64,000 nt of DNA from positions 1 to 64,000 of the forward strand of contig NZ_NSGJ01000019.1 in NCBI RefSeq assembly GCF_002286775.1, read 5' to 3'. The notes under the pieces were generated by a model. It was not told where the DNA came from, searched no databases, and saw only the letters and a list, made by a program, of their open reading frames with translations. Below, piece after piece: positions 45,886 through 55,372 of the stretch. Within the stretch, counting starts at the first letter, position 1, and the number at the start of each line of letters is the position of its first letter. The position numbers and the translations under genes are program-made. The DNA comes from Myroides sp. N17-2. GTDB taxonomy: Bacteria; Bacteroidota; Bacteroidia; Flavobacteriales; Flavobacteriaceae.

Positions 45886-45917
45886 AAAACCGCTCAAGCA
45901 ATTGAGCGGTTTTTTTT
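45886..45917 (+). terminator. terminator after rpmE2
   Basis: aaaaccgctcaa pairs with ttgagcggtttt, then a T-run. Confidence 0.9.
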
Positions 45918-45954
45918 TATGGTGTTGATAGATGTTTTAGTGAAGTAGAGTGTA

Positions 45955-46419
45955 TTAGAATCCTATATATGTTTTCAAAGGGTTTCCGTGTTTATCACAT
46001 AATAGCGTGATACAATGTTCAGCATTAATAGTCTCAGGTGTGAATAAAACATGAATATCATAGGGAGTATCGTAATAACCAAAAGCAATATCAACTGCGC
46101 CTAATTCATTATTAACTTGCGCAGGAGTTAGGTTCTCATCCTCCCATTCTTGTTTTATTTCTTCTAAAAGGTTAGTTATGATGAACTGTTTCCATAAGTC
46201 ATTAAAGTGATCTTTGTTGTCAAATATAGATTTAACTAGTGCAGGTGTTTCTTCTGTTATTGCTCTTACAGCTAAGCTTAAGCTAACGGTATATTCTAAA
46301 AAATAATCTTCAGTCTCTTCTATAATCCAATCTTCCGTTTTATCGTAAGAATCAAAGAAGCCTGTGCCATCACCACTTAAGGTGAAGTCTTTTAAGAAAG
46401 TATCTAGGTTGTTATTCAT
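45955..46419 (-). CDS. hypothetical protein, tandem paralogue B
   Basis: 154 residues, soluble and acidic. It starts MNNNLDTFLKDFTLSGDGTG, nearly identical to the start of the next gene upstream. The conserved blocks shared with it are EEIKQEWEDENLTPAQV and the C-terminal AEHCITLLCDKHGNPLKT. No family recognised. The pair is probably the result of a recent duplication and is in the same orientation. Paralogous small acidic proteins in tandem are typical of immunity or antitoxin families, but nothing here proves that. Confidence 0.65.
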   Translation of the reverse strand: MNNNLDTFLKDFTLSGDGTGFFDSYDKTEDWIIEETEDYFLEYTVSLSLAVRAITEETPALVKSIFDNKDHFNDLWKQFIITNLLEEIKQEWEDENLTPAQVNNELGAVDIAFGYYDTPYDIHVLFTPETINAEHCITLLCDKHGNPLKTYIGF

Positions 46420-46461
46420 AGATTATTGTTTTACTTACTTAGTTTATAAATGTCACATTTT

Positions 46462-46899
46462 TTATTCACAGAATGTTTTTAACGGTATCTTGTTTTTATC
46501 ACATAAGATAACAACACCATGTTCGGCATCGACATTTTTTGTAATTAGATACACATAAAACTCAACGGGTTGATTATAGAAATTAAATGCAATATCAACT
46601 ATTCTTAGTTCGTTAAGGACTTGAGTAGGTGTTAGGTTCTCATCTTCCCATTCATTTTTTAGAGTATCTAGAAGATTAGTTGCAACAAACTCTTTCCATA
46701 GTTTATCATAATCAATTTTATTCTCTAATATTGATTTAAGAGTTAAGGTGGTTTCTTCAGTGAGAACTCTCTTTACTAAACTAATATTAACGGTTTGGTC
46801 TACAATCCACTTTTCTGTTTTTTCGTAAGCATCATAGTCTCCTGTACCGTCTCCACGTAAGGTGAAGTCTTTTAAGAATGTATCTAAGTTGTTATTCAT
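46462..46899 (-). CDS. hypothetical protein, tandem paralogue A
   Basis: 145 residues. It starts MNNNLDTFLKDFTLRGDGTG and shares NEWEDENLTPTQV and AEHGVVILCDKNKIPLKT with the gene downstream. It lacks about nine residues (a Tyr/Glu-rich loop near residue 38) present in paralogue B. The two genes are 42 bp apart and each keeps its own leader of similar sequence, consistent with gene duplication. Function unknown. Confidence 0.65.
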   Translation of the reverse strand: MNNNLDTFLKDFTLRGDGTGDYDAYEKTEKWIVDQTVNISLVKRVLTEETTLTLKSILENKIDYDKLWKEFVATNLLDTLKNEWEDENLTPTQVLNELRIVDIAFNFYNQPVEFYVYLITKNVDAEHGVVILCDKNKIPLKTFCE

Positions 46900-46927
46900 A
46901 GTTAATGAGATATAGATTTCATGTAAT

Positions 46928-47314
46928 TTATTTACCTAGTTTATAGATATCGTCTTTATTAGTATAACCTGTACGAGATATAGTAAAGATAATTTGATCT
47001 TGTGGAGACATAATATAACCTACTTGATCATTCTTAGCTATCGGGAAGTGGATTGATAAATTCCTTCCATCTTTTAGTTTTATGCCATAGGTGACTACTG
47101 AGTTAGAAGATTTGTAGGTATTCTGTGAGTAAGGATATTCTTCAGTTTCTTTGTTTTGATTAGTGACTTTAAAGTTGTTCTCGTCAAATAAAATTGTAAA
47201 CTGTTCTCCATCAGCATTGGTAGCATACCATTGACCGCGATATACATCAGAGCCACTACAGCTAGTTAGTAGGATGGATAATAGAATTGTGAAAAGAGTA
47301 ATTAGTTTTTTCAT
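46928..47314 (-). CDS. small lipoprotein, unknown function
   Basis: 128 residues with a clear lipoprotein signal: MKKLITLFTILLSILLTSC followed by SGSD. The mature part begins YRGQWYATNADGEQFTILF and is beta-rich. It lies 28 bp downstream of the paralogue pair's first gene start on the same strand and may belong to their unit. No family recognised. Confidence 0.6.
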   Translation of the reverse strand: MKKLITLFTILLSILLTSCSGSDVYRGQWYATNADGEQFTILFDENNFKVTNQNKETEEYPYSQNTYKSSNSVVTYGIKLKDGRNLSIHFPIAKNDQVGYIMSPQDQIIFTISRTGYTNKDDIYKLGK

Positions 47315-47459
47315 AGTTTTTATTTTAAAGGTAATGTGTTTGTTTTTAATAACCTAGGTTGTGTGTGGTCAAGATAAATTATTATTTTATTGATAGTTAT
47401 CACTATTTTTCACTGTAGATTTGTTAACTTTAAACCTTTAAAATCTTGAATTATATACT

Positions 47460-48653
47460 ATGAATTATATCTTATTTGATGGAGATGTAAGAGGAGCATT
47501 ATTGCCATTTACTTTTACTCGACCAGTTGCTGATATTCGCGTTGGGATATTAACTATCCGTGAGAAATGGGAGAGCTATTTGCGCTTTACTACAACTACG
47601 CTTACAGAGGAATATCTATCTGCTAAATACCCAATGATAGAGGTAGAGAATAATATAATGATTAATGCTGCTTATCTACCTAATCAAGAGGTAGTAGACC
47701 TAATCAAAGGATTACAACCTATGCAGGCAGTAGTATATAATGAGGATATAGTAGCGTTCTATACTCAAGATACACAAGATGAGGTTGATTTTGATGACTA
47801 TGAGTTGCTTAATTGTGAAAGTGAGTTGATCAAGATAGAACACAAGTGGGATATCTTTCAAAAGAATGATGCTGCTATACGTGCTGACTTTGCTCATATC
47901 ACAGAAGATAGAATATCTGAAGACATTCCTAAGAGTGTTAATGTAATCAGTCCTGAGAATGTATTTATAGAAGAAGGTGCTAAGTTAGAGTTCGTTACTT
48001 TAAACGCTTCTACAGGTCCTATTTACATAGGTAAGAATGCGGAGATAATGGAAGGGTCAGTTATACGTGGACCTTTTGCGTTATGTGAGGAGGCTCAAGT
48101 AAAATTAGCAACTAAAATATATGGAGCGACTACCGTAGGACCACACAGTAGAGTAGGTGGTGAAGTGAGTAATTCGGTACTATTTGGTTATTCTAATAAA
48201 GGACATGATGGTTTCTTAGGGAATTCAGTGTTAGGAGAATGGTGTAATTTAGGTGCTGATACGAATAATTCAAACTTAAAAAATAATTACGGTTCTGTAA
48301 AAATATGGAGTTATGAGGCTAATGCTTATGAAAATACGGGATTACAGTTCTGTGGATTAATGATGGGAGATCATAGTAAGAGTGGAATTAATACGATGTT
48401 TAACACAGGTACAGTAGTGGGTGTAGGATGTAGTATATTCGGAGGAGGGTTTCCTAAAACGTTCTTACCAAGCTTTACATGGGGTGGAGGAGACTCTTCA
48501 GAAACTTATAAAGTAGAGAAAGCAATAGAGACAATGAAGAAAGTAATGTCTAGACGTCATGTAGAGTTAACGCCTATAGATGAAGAAATTATGCAGAATG
48601 TATCTGCTGAAACAGAGATATACAGATTTCAACAATACTTAAAGAAGTATTAG
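47460..48653 (+). CDS. GlmU-family sugar nucleotidyltransferase-like protein
   Basis: 397 residues. It starts MNYILFDGDVRGALLPFTFTRPVADIRVGI, the pattern of the Bacteroidota GlmU family protein rather than canonical GlmU, because the LAAGxGTRM motif is absent. The C-terminal half (about 160-370) is a left-handed beta helix with hexapeptide-like repeats (GKNAEIMEGSVIRGPFALCEEAQV, GATTVGPHSRVGGEVSNSVLFGYSNKGHDGFLGNSVLGEW). It probably binds an acetylated sugar nucleotide or acyl-CoA. Monocistronic. Confidence 0.8.
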   Translation: MNYILFDGDVRGALLPFTFTRPVADIRVGILTIREKWESYLRFTTTTLTEEYLSAKYPMIEVENNIMINAAYLPNQEVVDLIKGLQPMQAVVYNEDIVAFYTQDTQDEVDFDDYELLNCESELIKIEHKWDIFQKNDAAIRADFAHITEDRISEDIPKSVNVISPENVFIEEGAKLEFVTLNASTGPIYIGKNAEIMEGSVIRGPFALCEEAQVKLATKIYGATTVGPHSRVGGEVSNSVLFGYSNKGHDGFLGNSVLGEWCNLGADTNNSNLKNNYGSVKIWSYEANAYENTGLQFCGLMMGDHSKSGINTMFNTGTVVGVGCSIFGGGFPKTFLPSFTWGGGDSSETYKVEKAIETMKKVMSRRHVELTPIDEEIMQNVSAETEIYRFQQYLKKY

Positions 48654-48669
48654 TTTAGAATACATAAAA

Positions 48670-48710
48670 AAAAACGAGGCTACTTTTTAAAAGATAGCCT
48701 CGTTTTTTAT
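48670..48710. terminator. bidirectional terminator
   Basis: aaaacgaggcta pairs with tagcctcgtttt around a nine- to ten-base loop, with A- and T-runs outside. Confidence 0.88.
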
Positions 48711-48719
48711 ATAAGATAT

Positions 48720-50600
48720 TTAGTAGTATGATACTGTACGAGGCCTGTCATAATTAAAGTCAGGTAAGTCCATGTTGTATTGTCTTGAATTAGCACGTAT
48801 TACACTAGAACTAGAATCAGGCATAGTAGGGTAGAATACAAGTGATATAGCGACTTTACTAAATACTAGATAGTCATTATTAGCCACTACTCCGATACTA
48901 AATCTAGAGTACATCTTAGAGTCAAATAGACCAGAGTCTTTATTTGATATAAAGGCTCCTTCAAAGTTAAAATAAGGGTTAAAACGGAAACCTTTCCACT
49001 CATAAGGAGCGTAGGATTGCCACTGATAAGCTAGCGATAAACGCTTAGATCCTGTGATTTTCTGTGCTCGAATACCTTGTATTACATCGTCTAGTTTTAG
49101 TTCATCTCCGATGTAATCATATCTTTTATATCCATAGATAAGCTGAGGAGTAAAGAAGTGTCTAAATCGCCAATTTCCCAACATAAATAACTTAGTGAAA
49201 TAAGTACCTTCTACTCTTAGGGCTCCTTGTTCTGCTTCATGTTTATAAAAGTAACTACCCCATTCTATATTACCGGAGAAGTATCCCCATCGGGTATAAC
49301 CTCCTATTGCAAATTTGGCACCGAAGTAGGGACGCCTTTTGCTGTATTGATCTTTCATTCCTCCAGTAATAGCAAGGACTTTACCGACCTGGACGTCTTC
49401 AATAATATTATAATTAAAGATATATTGATCTTGGATATAGTTGATTGAACTAAGGCTTATAGAAGCTAAGTAAGTACGTTGATCTCTATAGAAATTATAG
49501 GGGTCATACTCAGGTCGAGGTGTCTCTTCAAAGTGCTGTTGTACATATCTTATCGAAGTACGTAAGTTAGTGATAACAGGTTTGTTTTTATAACTTTTAA
49601 ACAATGGAATAGAGTACCCTGCCCATGTATCTAAAGTGTTAGATCTCTGAGCTTCAAAGCTATATTTTTGGTTAATATCGGGAAGGGAGTCACGTCTAAA
49701 GCGCTGAGCTAAACTTACACCACCAGCCCATTTAGTATAGGGCGAATAGAATGGACGATCTACAGCCACACCTTTTACATAGTTACCCCAAGTTTCTTTA
49801 TTATACAATACATTGGCTCTAATGAAAGTATTTTGAATATTGTTTACAGTGTAATCAAAGTAGACACCATCTTTACCACTTTCTTTGTAGCGATTAGTAT
49901 ATTGAAGGATAACATCATGTCCTAGTCCTGCGAAGTTTCTATCTCTAAGTTTAATTCTATATGAAGATGTAGATATAGAACCAGTAGGATAAATACTCCA
50001 CGAGTCAAGTTCCCTAATCAATACATCTACTGAATCAGGATGTGAAGTAGGTATAGGATACATAGTAACTCTTCTGATAAAGCGCTGTGTACGTAATAAA
50101 CGTTCACTCTCTTTTATTTTCAATGAGTCAAAGCGATCACCTTCTTTAAAAATCAAGAAGTTTTTAATAGTAAACTTCTTGGTTTTTAAATGGAAGTTAT
50201 TACCTATTTTCTCAAGTTTAGTGTCTGGTTTTTTTAAAGAATCTTTATCAGAATAGCCAAAAGGATCTAAGGTCTGGATACGGATATTACGAATAACTTT
50301 TCCTTCTCCAAGTTCGAAGTGTTGGTTGTTTTTTATCTCAGGAGCTTTAGCAACTAGTTTCTTATTGTTTTTATAGACTAGCTTATTAAAGAAACGACCT
50401 ACTTTAGATTTTTTATTATTATTCTCAAAATTGGTAAAGATACGAGTGGTATCTCTAATTATAATTTTAGGAGTTTCGTGCTCTGTGTAATGCACTTTAA
50501 TTTGGCTTACAGAGTCTTTTTTTAACACTAGATTTTCCTGTGCGTTAACAGTAGTAACACAAAAGATAAATAGTAATATGAGAACTTTAGTAAGGCGCAT
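48720..50600 (-). CDS. outer membrane protein with POTRA-like domain, Omp85-related
   Basis: 626 residues with a signal peptide (cleavage near VNA). The region 95-200 reads VIRNIRIQTLDPFG, FKEGDRFDSLKIKESERLLRTQRFIRRVTMYP, the strand-helix-strand form of a POTRA domain as in BamA, TamA and FhaC ('F..Gd.ys.....es.r.Lr..g.f..v.v'). The rest is a beta barrel ending RPRTVSYY with an aromatic residue. It is shorter than BamA and has only one obvious POTRA, so a specialised insertion or secretion role is likely. Convergent with the GlmU-like gene. Confidence 0.75.
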   Translation of the reverse strand: MRLTKVLILLFIFCVTTVNAQENLVLKKDSVSQIKVHYTEHETPKIIIRDTTRIFTNFENNNKKSKVGRFFNKLVYKNNKKLVAKAPEIKNNQHFELGEGKVIRNIRIQTLDPFGYSDKDSLKKPDTKLEKIGNNFHLKTKKFTIKNFLIFKEGDRFDSLKIKESERLLRTQRFIRRVTMYPIPTSHPDSVDVLIRELDSWSIYPTGSISTSSYRIKLRDRNFAGLGHDVILQYTNRYKESGKDGVYFDYTVNNIQNTFIRANVLYNKETWGNYVKGVAVDRPFYSPYTKWAGGVSLAQRFRRDSLPDINQKYSFEAQRSNTLDTWAGYSIPLFKSYKNKPVITNLRTSIRYVQQHFEETPRPEYDPYNFYRDQRTYLASISLSSINYIQDQYIFNYNIIEDVQVGKVLAITGGMKDQYSKRRPYFGAKFAIGGYTRWGYFSGNIEWGSYFYKHEAEQGALRVEGTYFTKLFMLGNWRFRHFFTPQLIYGYKRYDYIGDELKLDDVIQGIRAQKITGSKRLSLAYQWQSYAPYEWKGFRFNPYFNFEGAFISNKDSGLFDSKMYSRFSIGVVANNDYLVFSKVAISLVFYPTMPDSSSSVIRANSRQYNMDLPDFNYDRPRTVSYY

Positions 50601-50633
50601 TTAGATATAAAACTTAGACTTATAACGATAAAA

Positions 50634-51077
50634 TTACGTGTTTATTTCTAAATCTCTAATATAATCTTCATGTTCATAGAAAAACAGTTCGAATAGTCCC
50701 ATTTTTTCATTGAAAAAATCATAGATTTCATTCCAAGTCTTTCTGTTATTAATACATACATTAGGTTGTTCTATCCAGATACGGCTTATAAGTTTACCGT
50801 TTTCTAAGTAGAAACTTCTTTCAAATATTGCATCTGGTAAGTATTCTTCCAATAAGATTGTTCTTAAAGACTCTATTTTTTCGAAGTATATTTTTCTCTT
50901 TTCTTCGTCTTTGTGTTCAATATCTAAAAGGACTTGCGCTTTTTTATTATCTGCATAGAATTTAAAAGCAAAGTCTTTAATCTTAGTGTTGTGTAATAAC
51001 CATTTACGAGGATATTCATCTGCAAAAGTAATCCAGAACTCTTTTTTTATTTGTTGTGCTTCTTCTTTGCTATACAT
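50634..51077 (-). CDS. DUF4268 protein
   Basis: 147 residues, soluble. It matches DUF4268: KKEFWITFADEYPRKWLLHNTKIKDFAFKFYADNKKAQVLLDIEHKD and IWIEQPNVCINNRKTWNEIYDFF near the end. The domain occurs alone in Flavobacteria and also fused to nuclease-like proteins elsewhere. Function unknown. Divergent from the Nudix gene. Confidence 0.82.
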   Translation of the reverse strand: MYSKEEAQQIKKEFWITFADEYPRKWLLHNTKIKDFAFKFYADNKKAQVLLDIEHKDEEKRKIYFEKIESLRTILLEEYLPDAIFERSFYLENGKLISRIWIEQPNVCINNRKTWNEIYDFFNEKMGLFELFFYEHEDYIRDLEINT

Positions 51078-51128
51078 AGATAATAAAGTTGTATTTTTAT
51101 TAGTTGAAAATTATACTTGTGCAAAAAT

Positions 51129-51770
51129 ATGACTTTTGATTCTCTTTTACATAAAATACCTGAAATTAAAAGTGTTAATCTATTAGGAATGGAGGCTCAG
51201 CAGTTAATGGTACCTGCAGAAAGACGGCCTTATCTACTAGTAGAAGACTTTGTGGATAGAAATCCAAGATATTCCGCTGTAATGATGTTGTTATATCCTA
51301 AAGGTAATGATACTTCATTATTATTGATTGAACGAAGTAATGGAGGGGGAGTACACGCGGGACAAGTGGGATTTCCAGGAGGAAAATATGAACAAGAGGA
51401 TCAAACCTTAGAAGTAACTGCTCTTAGAGAAACAGGTGAAGAAGTAGGAATAGATGCAGAGGAGATAGAGGTATTAAAAGCTTTTACTCAAGTGTATATC
51501 CCTCCTAGTAATTTTATTGTTCAACCTTATCTAGGGATTATGGATAGTACTCCTAATTTGTATTTGAGCGAGCATGAAGTGGCTAGTGTTATTGAGATGC
51601 CACTTAGTACGTTATTAGATGATAATATCGTAAAAGAGGTGGGTTTACAGACTAGTTATGCTAATTATATCAATGTACCTGCTTATGTGTTTAATGATTT
51701 TACTATTTGGGGGGCAACAGCGATGATGTTAAGTGAATTAAAAGAGACATTGAAAGAAGTTTTTAAATAG
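51129..51770 (+). CDS. Nudix hydrolase, CoA pyrophosphatase-like
   Basis: 213 residues from the ATG at 51129; an in-frame TTG at 51117 is a weaker start. The Nudix box reads GQVGFPGGKYEQED followed by ALRETGEEVG, the NudL/CoAse form with the FPGG-K-x-x-x-D-x-D approach. The acid residues for metal binding are in RETGEEVG. Members hydrolyse CoA or related nucleotides to 3',5'-ADP and a phosphopantetheine. Cytoplasmic, with an acyltransferase gene 150 bp downstream. Confidence 0.85.
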   Translation: MTFDSLLHKIPEIKSVNLLGMEAQQLMVPAERRPYLLVEDFVDRNPRYSAVMMLLYPKGNDTSLLLIERSNGGGVHAGQVGFPGGKYEQEDQTLEVTALRETGEEVGIDAEEIEVLKAFTQVYIPPSNFIVQPYLGIMDSTPNLYLSEHEVASVIEMPLSTLLDDNIVKEVGLQTSYANYINVPAYVFNDFTIWGATAMMLSELKETLKEVFK

Positions 51771-51928
51771 AATAGAAAAGAATTTTTTCTTACATATGTC
51801 ATAAATACAGTGAATTAGTGTGTTGTTTAGCACTTTTTAGGATTTATAAATATGACTTATGTAAATTAATTAACAAACAAGTATGTCAAATGTTGTAATT
51901 TTGCAGTTCGCATTAATGATAATGAACT

Positions 51929-52756
51929 ATGGGATTGTTTAAAAGAAATCCATTTGGCCATATTCTTTTTTTAAAGACTTGGATAATAAGGGTGTTTGGT
52001 TTTGCAACACACCAACGCTTTCGTGGATTTAATAATCTACAAATAGAAGGTTCTGAAGTTTTAAGAAACCTTCCAGATAAACATGTTTTATTTATTTCGA
52101 ATCACCAAACCTACTTTGCTGATGTGGTAGCAATGTATCACGTGTTTAACGCAAGTCTAAAAGGGCGTGATGATTCTATTCGAAATATTTTCTATATATG
52201 GAAACCAAAACTAAATATATATTATGTAGCTGCTGCTGAGACGATGAAGTCTGGTTGGTTACCTCGTATTTTATCCTATGTAGGAGCGGTGACTGTAGAT
52301 AGAACGTGGAGAAGTCAAGGGAAAGAATTAGATGAAAAGAGAGAGGTAAATCAAGATCAAGTTGAGAATATTAAGATTGCTTTAGATGATGGATGGGTAA
52401 TTACTTTTCCTCAAGGAACAACGAAATCGTTTAAACCAATTCGAAAAGGGACAGCTCATATTATTAAAAACTATAAGCCTATCGTAGTTCCTATTGTTAT
52501 CGACGGTTTTAGACGTTCTTTTGATAAAAAGGGATTACACCTTAAGAAGAAGGGAATTCTTCAGTCTATGGTTATTAAAGAACCTTTAGATATAGACTAT
52601 GAGAATGATACAATAGAACAGATTGTAGAGAAAGTAGAGATGGCTATAGAACAGCATCCATCTTTCTTAAAAGTAGTTCCTCAGGAGTTTATAGAAGAAC
52701 AGACTGAACTGAATGCAAAAAGAACATATTCATATTATAAAAAAGACGAACGATAG
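51929..52756 (+). CDS. 1-acyl-glycerol-3-phosphate acyltransferase-like protein
   Basis: 275 residues. PlsC-type motifs: NHQTYFAD at 58-65 is the acyltransferase His-Asp motif, but with five residues between His59 and Asp65 instead of four. FPQGTTKSFKP near 174 takes the place of the FPEGT motif with Gln for Glu. VPIVIDGFRRSF near 195 is the third block. These substitutions are known from memory in flavobacterial members but may change specificity. It probably acylates a glycerolipid at the inner membrane. A -7 box TAATTTTG is at 51896-51903. Confidence 0.8.
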   Translation: MGLFKRNPFGHILFLKTWIIRVFGFATHQRFRGFNNLQIEGSEVLRNLPDKHVLFISNHQTYFADVVAMYHVFNASLKGRDDSIRNIFYIWKPKLNIYYVAAAETMKSGWLPRILSYVGAVTVDRTWRSQGKELDEKREVNQDQVENIKIALDDGWVITFPQGTTKSFKPIRKGTAHIIKNYKPIVVPIVIDGFRRSFDKKGLHLKKKGILQSMVIKEPLDIDYENDTIEQIVEKVEMAIEQHPSFLKVVPQEFIEEQTELNAKRTYSYYKKDER

Positions 52757-52928
52757 TTCGTCTTTTTTTATTTTCACTTATCAGATAATGTAAGTCTAGT
52801 TTTTATTTGTGTGATATATGATGTCTTAGGAGTATTAGGTTATGCTATAATTTGATTTGACTTTTTTGTCAGATGTGTATTTGTAGTATCTTTATCGTTT
52901 ATTTATTCAAAAAAAGGAATAGAGCTTT

Positions 52929-55292
52929 ATGGCGCAAGTACAAGATAAACGAATTGACGAAATAAAAGAGTTATATGATCAACTAGTTACAGGAGATAAG
53001 TTGTCAAATGTAAATGAGGAAGAGAAAGTAGATATATATAATAAGAATCAAGATCTGTCAGAACAAATATTATCAATTATAGAAGAAATGTTAAGAGAAG
53101 AACCTCTTAATAAAGATGCTCTATTCTGGAAAATACGAATCTATAATGGTCCTCATTATGAAGACGTATCAGTGATGATGTCTACAGCTGAAGAAATAAT
53201 AGAGAAGTTAGCAGATGATAAAAAGTCAGTGTTTAGTGCCTTTGATTGGTTAGCATGGATTTATGAGACTAAGCTTGAACTAAAAGAAAAAGCAATAGAG
53301 ATATTACACGATAAGTTAATCGAAATATCTCTACTTAAAGAAGAGTTTAGTTTAAAAGATCGAGAGTTCGGAGAGACTTACTATATGATAGCTTACTTAT
53401 ATCGTGAGTTAGAAAATTACAGTACAGCTATTTCATTTTATAAACTTGCTTTCGAACATTACCCGGATCATTACTATGCTACTTTTCAAGGTGGGAATTT
53501 GCTATTAGAGCGTGGAGAATATGAGGATGCTTATCTGCTGTTAAACTCGTTCTATATTTTCCACGGTAATGAGTACAGCGTTAATTATGCTAAGGATATA
53601 GAGAAGTTATATAAGGAAGGAAAGCTTGAAGGGAAATGGGATTTAATCTCTTTAATGTATCACGTAGGGATAGATTATCCAGAAGAGTTTGGAGCTAAGA
53701 GTACACGTGAATACGGAATGAAGTTTATCAATGTTATAGATAGTGAATTGCAGTCGAATCCTGATAACTTAGCCGTATTGCGTATGAAAATACGTTATTA
53801 TCTAGTAGTAGAGAAGAATTCTAAGAAGGCATTTGAGACTTTACAGAAGTATTATTCTATCGTAAAGACTATTAATAGTTCAATGTTCTTTACCTACTAT
53901 GAATTAGCAGATAAATATAAAGTAGAATTAGAAGATTACCCAATCGAATGTGATGGATTCTATGGTTATAATTTGCTTACTCGCTTTTTAGAACGTGCAG
54001 GTGAATTAAAAGGAGATGACAATGAGAAGGCATTGGAGCATTATGAGTATGCAAGACGCATAGGAGATATAGTACTTGCTCAGCAAGAAGCTTATTTTGA
54101 AAGAGGAGAAGGAAGTAAGGTAAGTAATAATGCCTATGGCTATGCTATGTTGTGTAACAATCTAGGAATAGTTATTCGCAATATTATCACGTTAACAGAA
54201 GGAGATTATAAAAGCGATGAGGGAAGATTAGCGATGTCATTACATAAAAGAGGATATGAACTATCACCATTTGTCGAAAACTTAGAGAATGGATTACATA
54301 TAGCAGAGCTGGTAGAGGACTTTGATGAGAAACTGTATTTCGCCAAGGAATTATTGACTTATCATGAGGAATTTGGAAAAGAATGGATGTCTACACACGG
54401 GAGTATATTAAAGAGCTGGATAGCAGTTGATAATTACCATGAGAGTGAGACCTATTATTATGATCTTAAAAAACGCTTTGAGAGTAGAGAGATAGAGGAT
54501 GAGGATATTGTATCAGAGATGATTTACCTAGCAGCTGACTTTTTTACCTACATTAGATACAAACGCAATGAGTTTGAAAAGACAATAGAGAAGACAGAGG
54601 AATTCTTTAGCAATCCTATGTATTTTGATCTAGTAGAAGAGGTGGCTAAAGTTAATTACTGGTTTAGTTTAGCTTGGTCACATCATGGATTAAATAATCG
54701 AGATGAGGCTAATAAATACTTTGACTTAATAGTGAATACTTATGATGGGAATGCTCGTTATCAAAGTACCGTAGACGAGATACCACAAGAATATAGATTA
54801 CCACAAGAGGAAAGAGAAGCATATCAACGTATGCTTACTCTAGTGAATAAGGAAAACACAACTATTAAAGAATATTCGTTAATTGGTGATTCTTCTAATA
54901 TCCTTTATTTAGATAAGATAGTTGATTTTGTAATAGGAGGAGCTGACTTTAGTGTAGAAGGATGGATATCGGATAACTGTCACTTAAAAGTAAGCCCTAG
55001 GGGTCTTAGAGAGGAAGCTAAAGAGGTAATATATGATACTTCGTTAGACTTCTATTTTAAAGAGGAGAATTATACGATTCGATTTAATATTGATGAGAGG
55101 GAAGAAAAGATTAGTAGGTTTATGGGATTGATGTCTAAGAAAGTTTGGGCAAAAGAGATGTACACCTATTATTACTTTTATGGAGAAGGAGATGAGACTT
55201 CTAATAATTATGAAGTATTTGGAGGTAATAGACCCGATCTAGATAAAGTAGCCCAAAAGCTTTGGAACGAATGGGTATCTAAGTTAAATTGA
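52929..55292 (+). CDS. large TPR-like protein, unknown function
   Basis: 787 residues, no signal peptide, acidic and helical. Segments such as FGETYYMIAYLYRELENYSTAISFYKLAFEHYPDHYYATFQGGNLLLERGEYEDAYLLL (about 147-215) have the TPR helix pattern. Further helical repeats run to about residue 640. The last 145 residues form a separate beta-rich domain (VDFVIGGADFSVEGWISDNCHLKVSPRG, MGLMSKKVWAKEMYTYYYFYGEG). I do not recognise this domain. It stands alone, with a terminator right after it. It may be a scaffold for protein complexes. Confidence 0.6.
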   Translation: MAQVQDKRIDEIKELYDQLVTGDKLSNVNEEEKVDIYNKNQDLSEQILSIIEEMLREEPLNKDALFWKIRIYNGPHYEDVSVMMSTAEEIIEKLADDKKSVFSAFDWLAWIYETKLELKEKAIEILHDKLIEISLLKEEFSLKDREFGETYYMIAYLYRELENYSTAISFYKLAFEHYPDHYYATFQGGNLLLERGEYEDAYLLLNSFYIFHGNEYSVNYAKDIEKLYKEGKLEGKWDLISLMYHVGIDYPEEFGAKSTREYGMKFINVIDSELQSNPDNLAVLRMKIRYYLVVEKNSKKAFETLQKYYSIVKTINSSMFFTYYELADKYKVELEDYPIECDGFYGYNLLTRFLERAGELKGDDNEKALEHYEYARRIGDIVLAQQEAYFERGEGSKVSNNAYGYAMLCNNLGIVIRNIITLTEGDYKSDEGRLAMSLHKRGYELSPFVENLENGLHIAELVEDFDEKLYFAKELLTYHEEFGKEWMSTHGSILKSWIAVDNYHESETYYYDLKKRFESREIEDEDIVSEMIYLAADFFTYIRYKRNEFEKTIEKTEEFFSNPMYFDLVEEVAKVNYWFSLAWSHHGLNNRDEANKYFDLIVNTYDGNARYQSTVDEIPQEYRLPQEEREAYQRMLTLVNKENTTIKEYSLIGDSSNILYLDKIVDFVIGGADFSVEGWISDNCHLKVSPRGLREEAKEVIYDTSLDFYFKEENYTIRFNIDEREEKISRFMGLMSKKVWAKEMYTYYYFYGEGDETSNNYEVFGGNRPDLDKVAQKLWNEWVSKLN

Positions 55293-55335
55293 TGTATCAA
55301 ACGGTATTTTATTAAAAATGAAACAAGTATAATAT

Positions 55336-55372
55336 AACCGAAGACAACAGTAATGTAGTCTTCGGTTTTTTT
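55336..55372 (+). terminator. terminator after the TPR-like gene
   Basis: aaccgaagac pairs with gtcttcggtt around a twelve-base loop, then a T-run. Confidence 0.88.
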
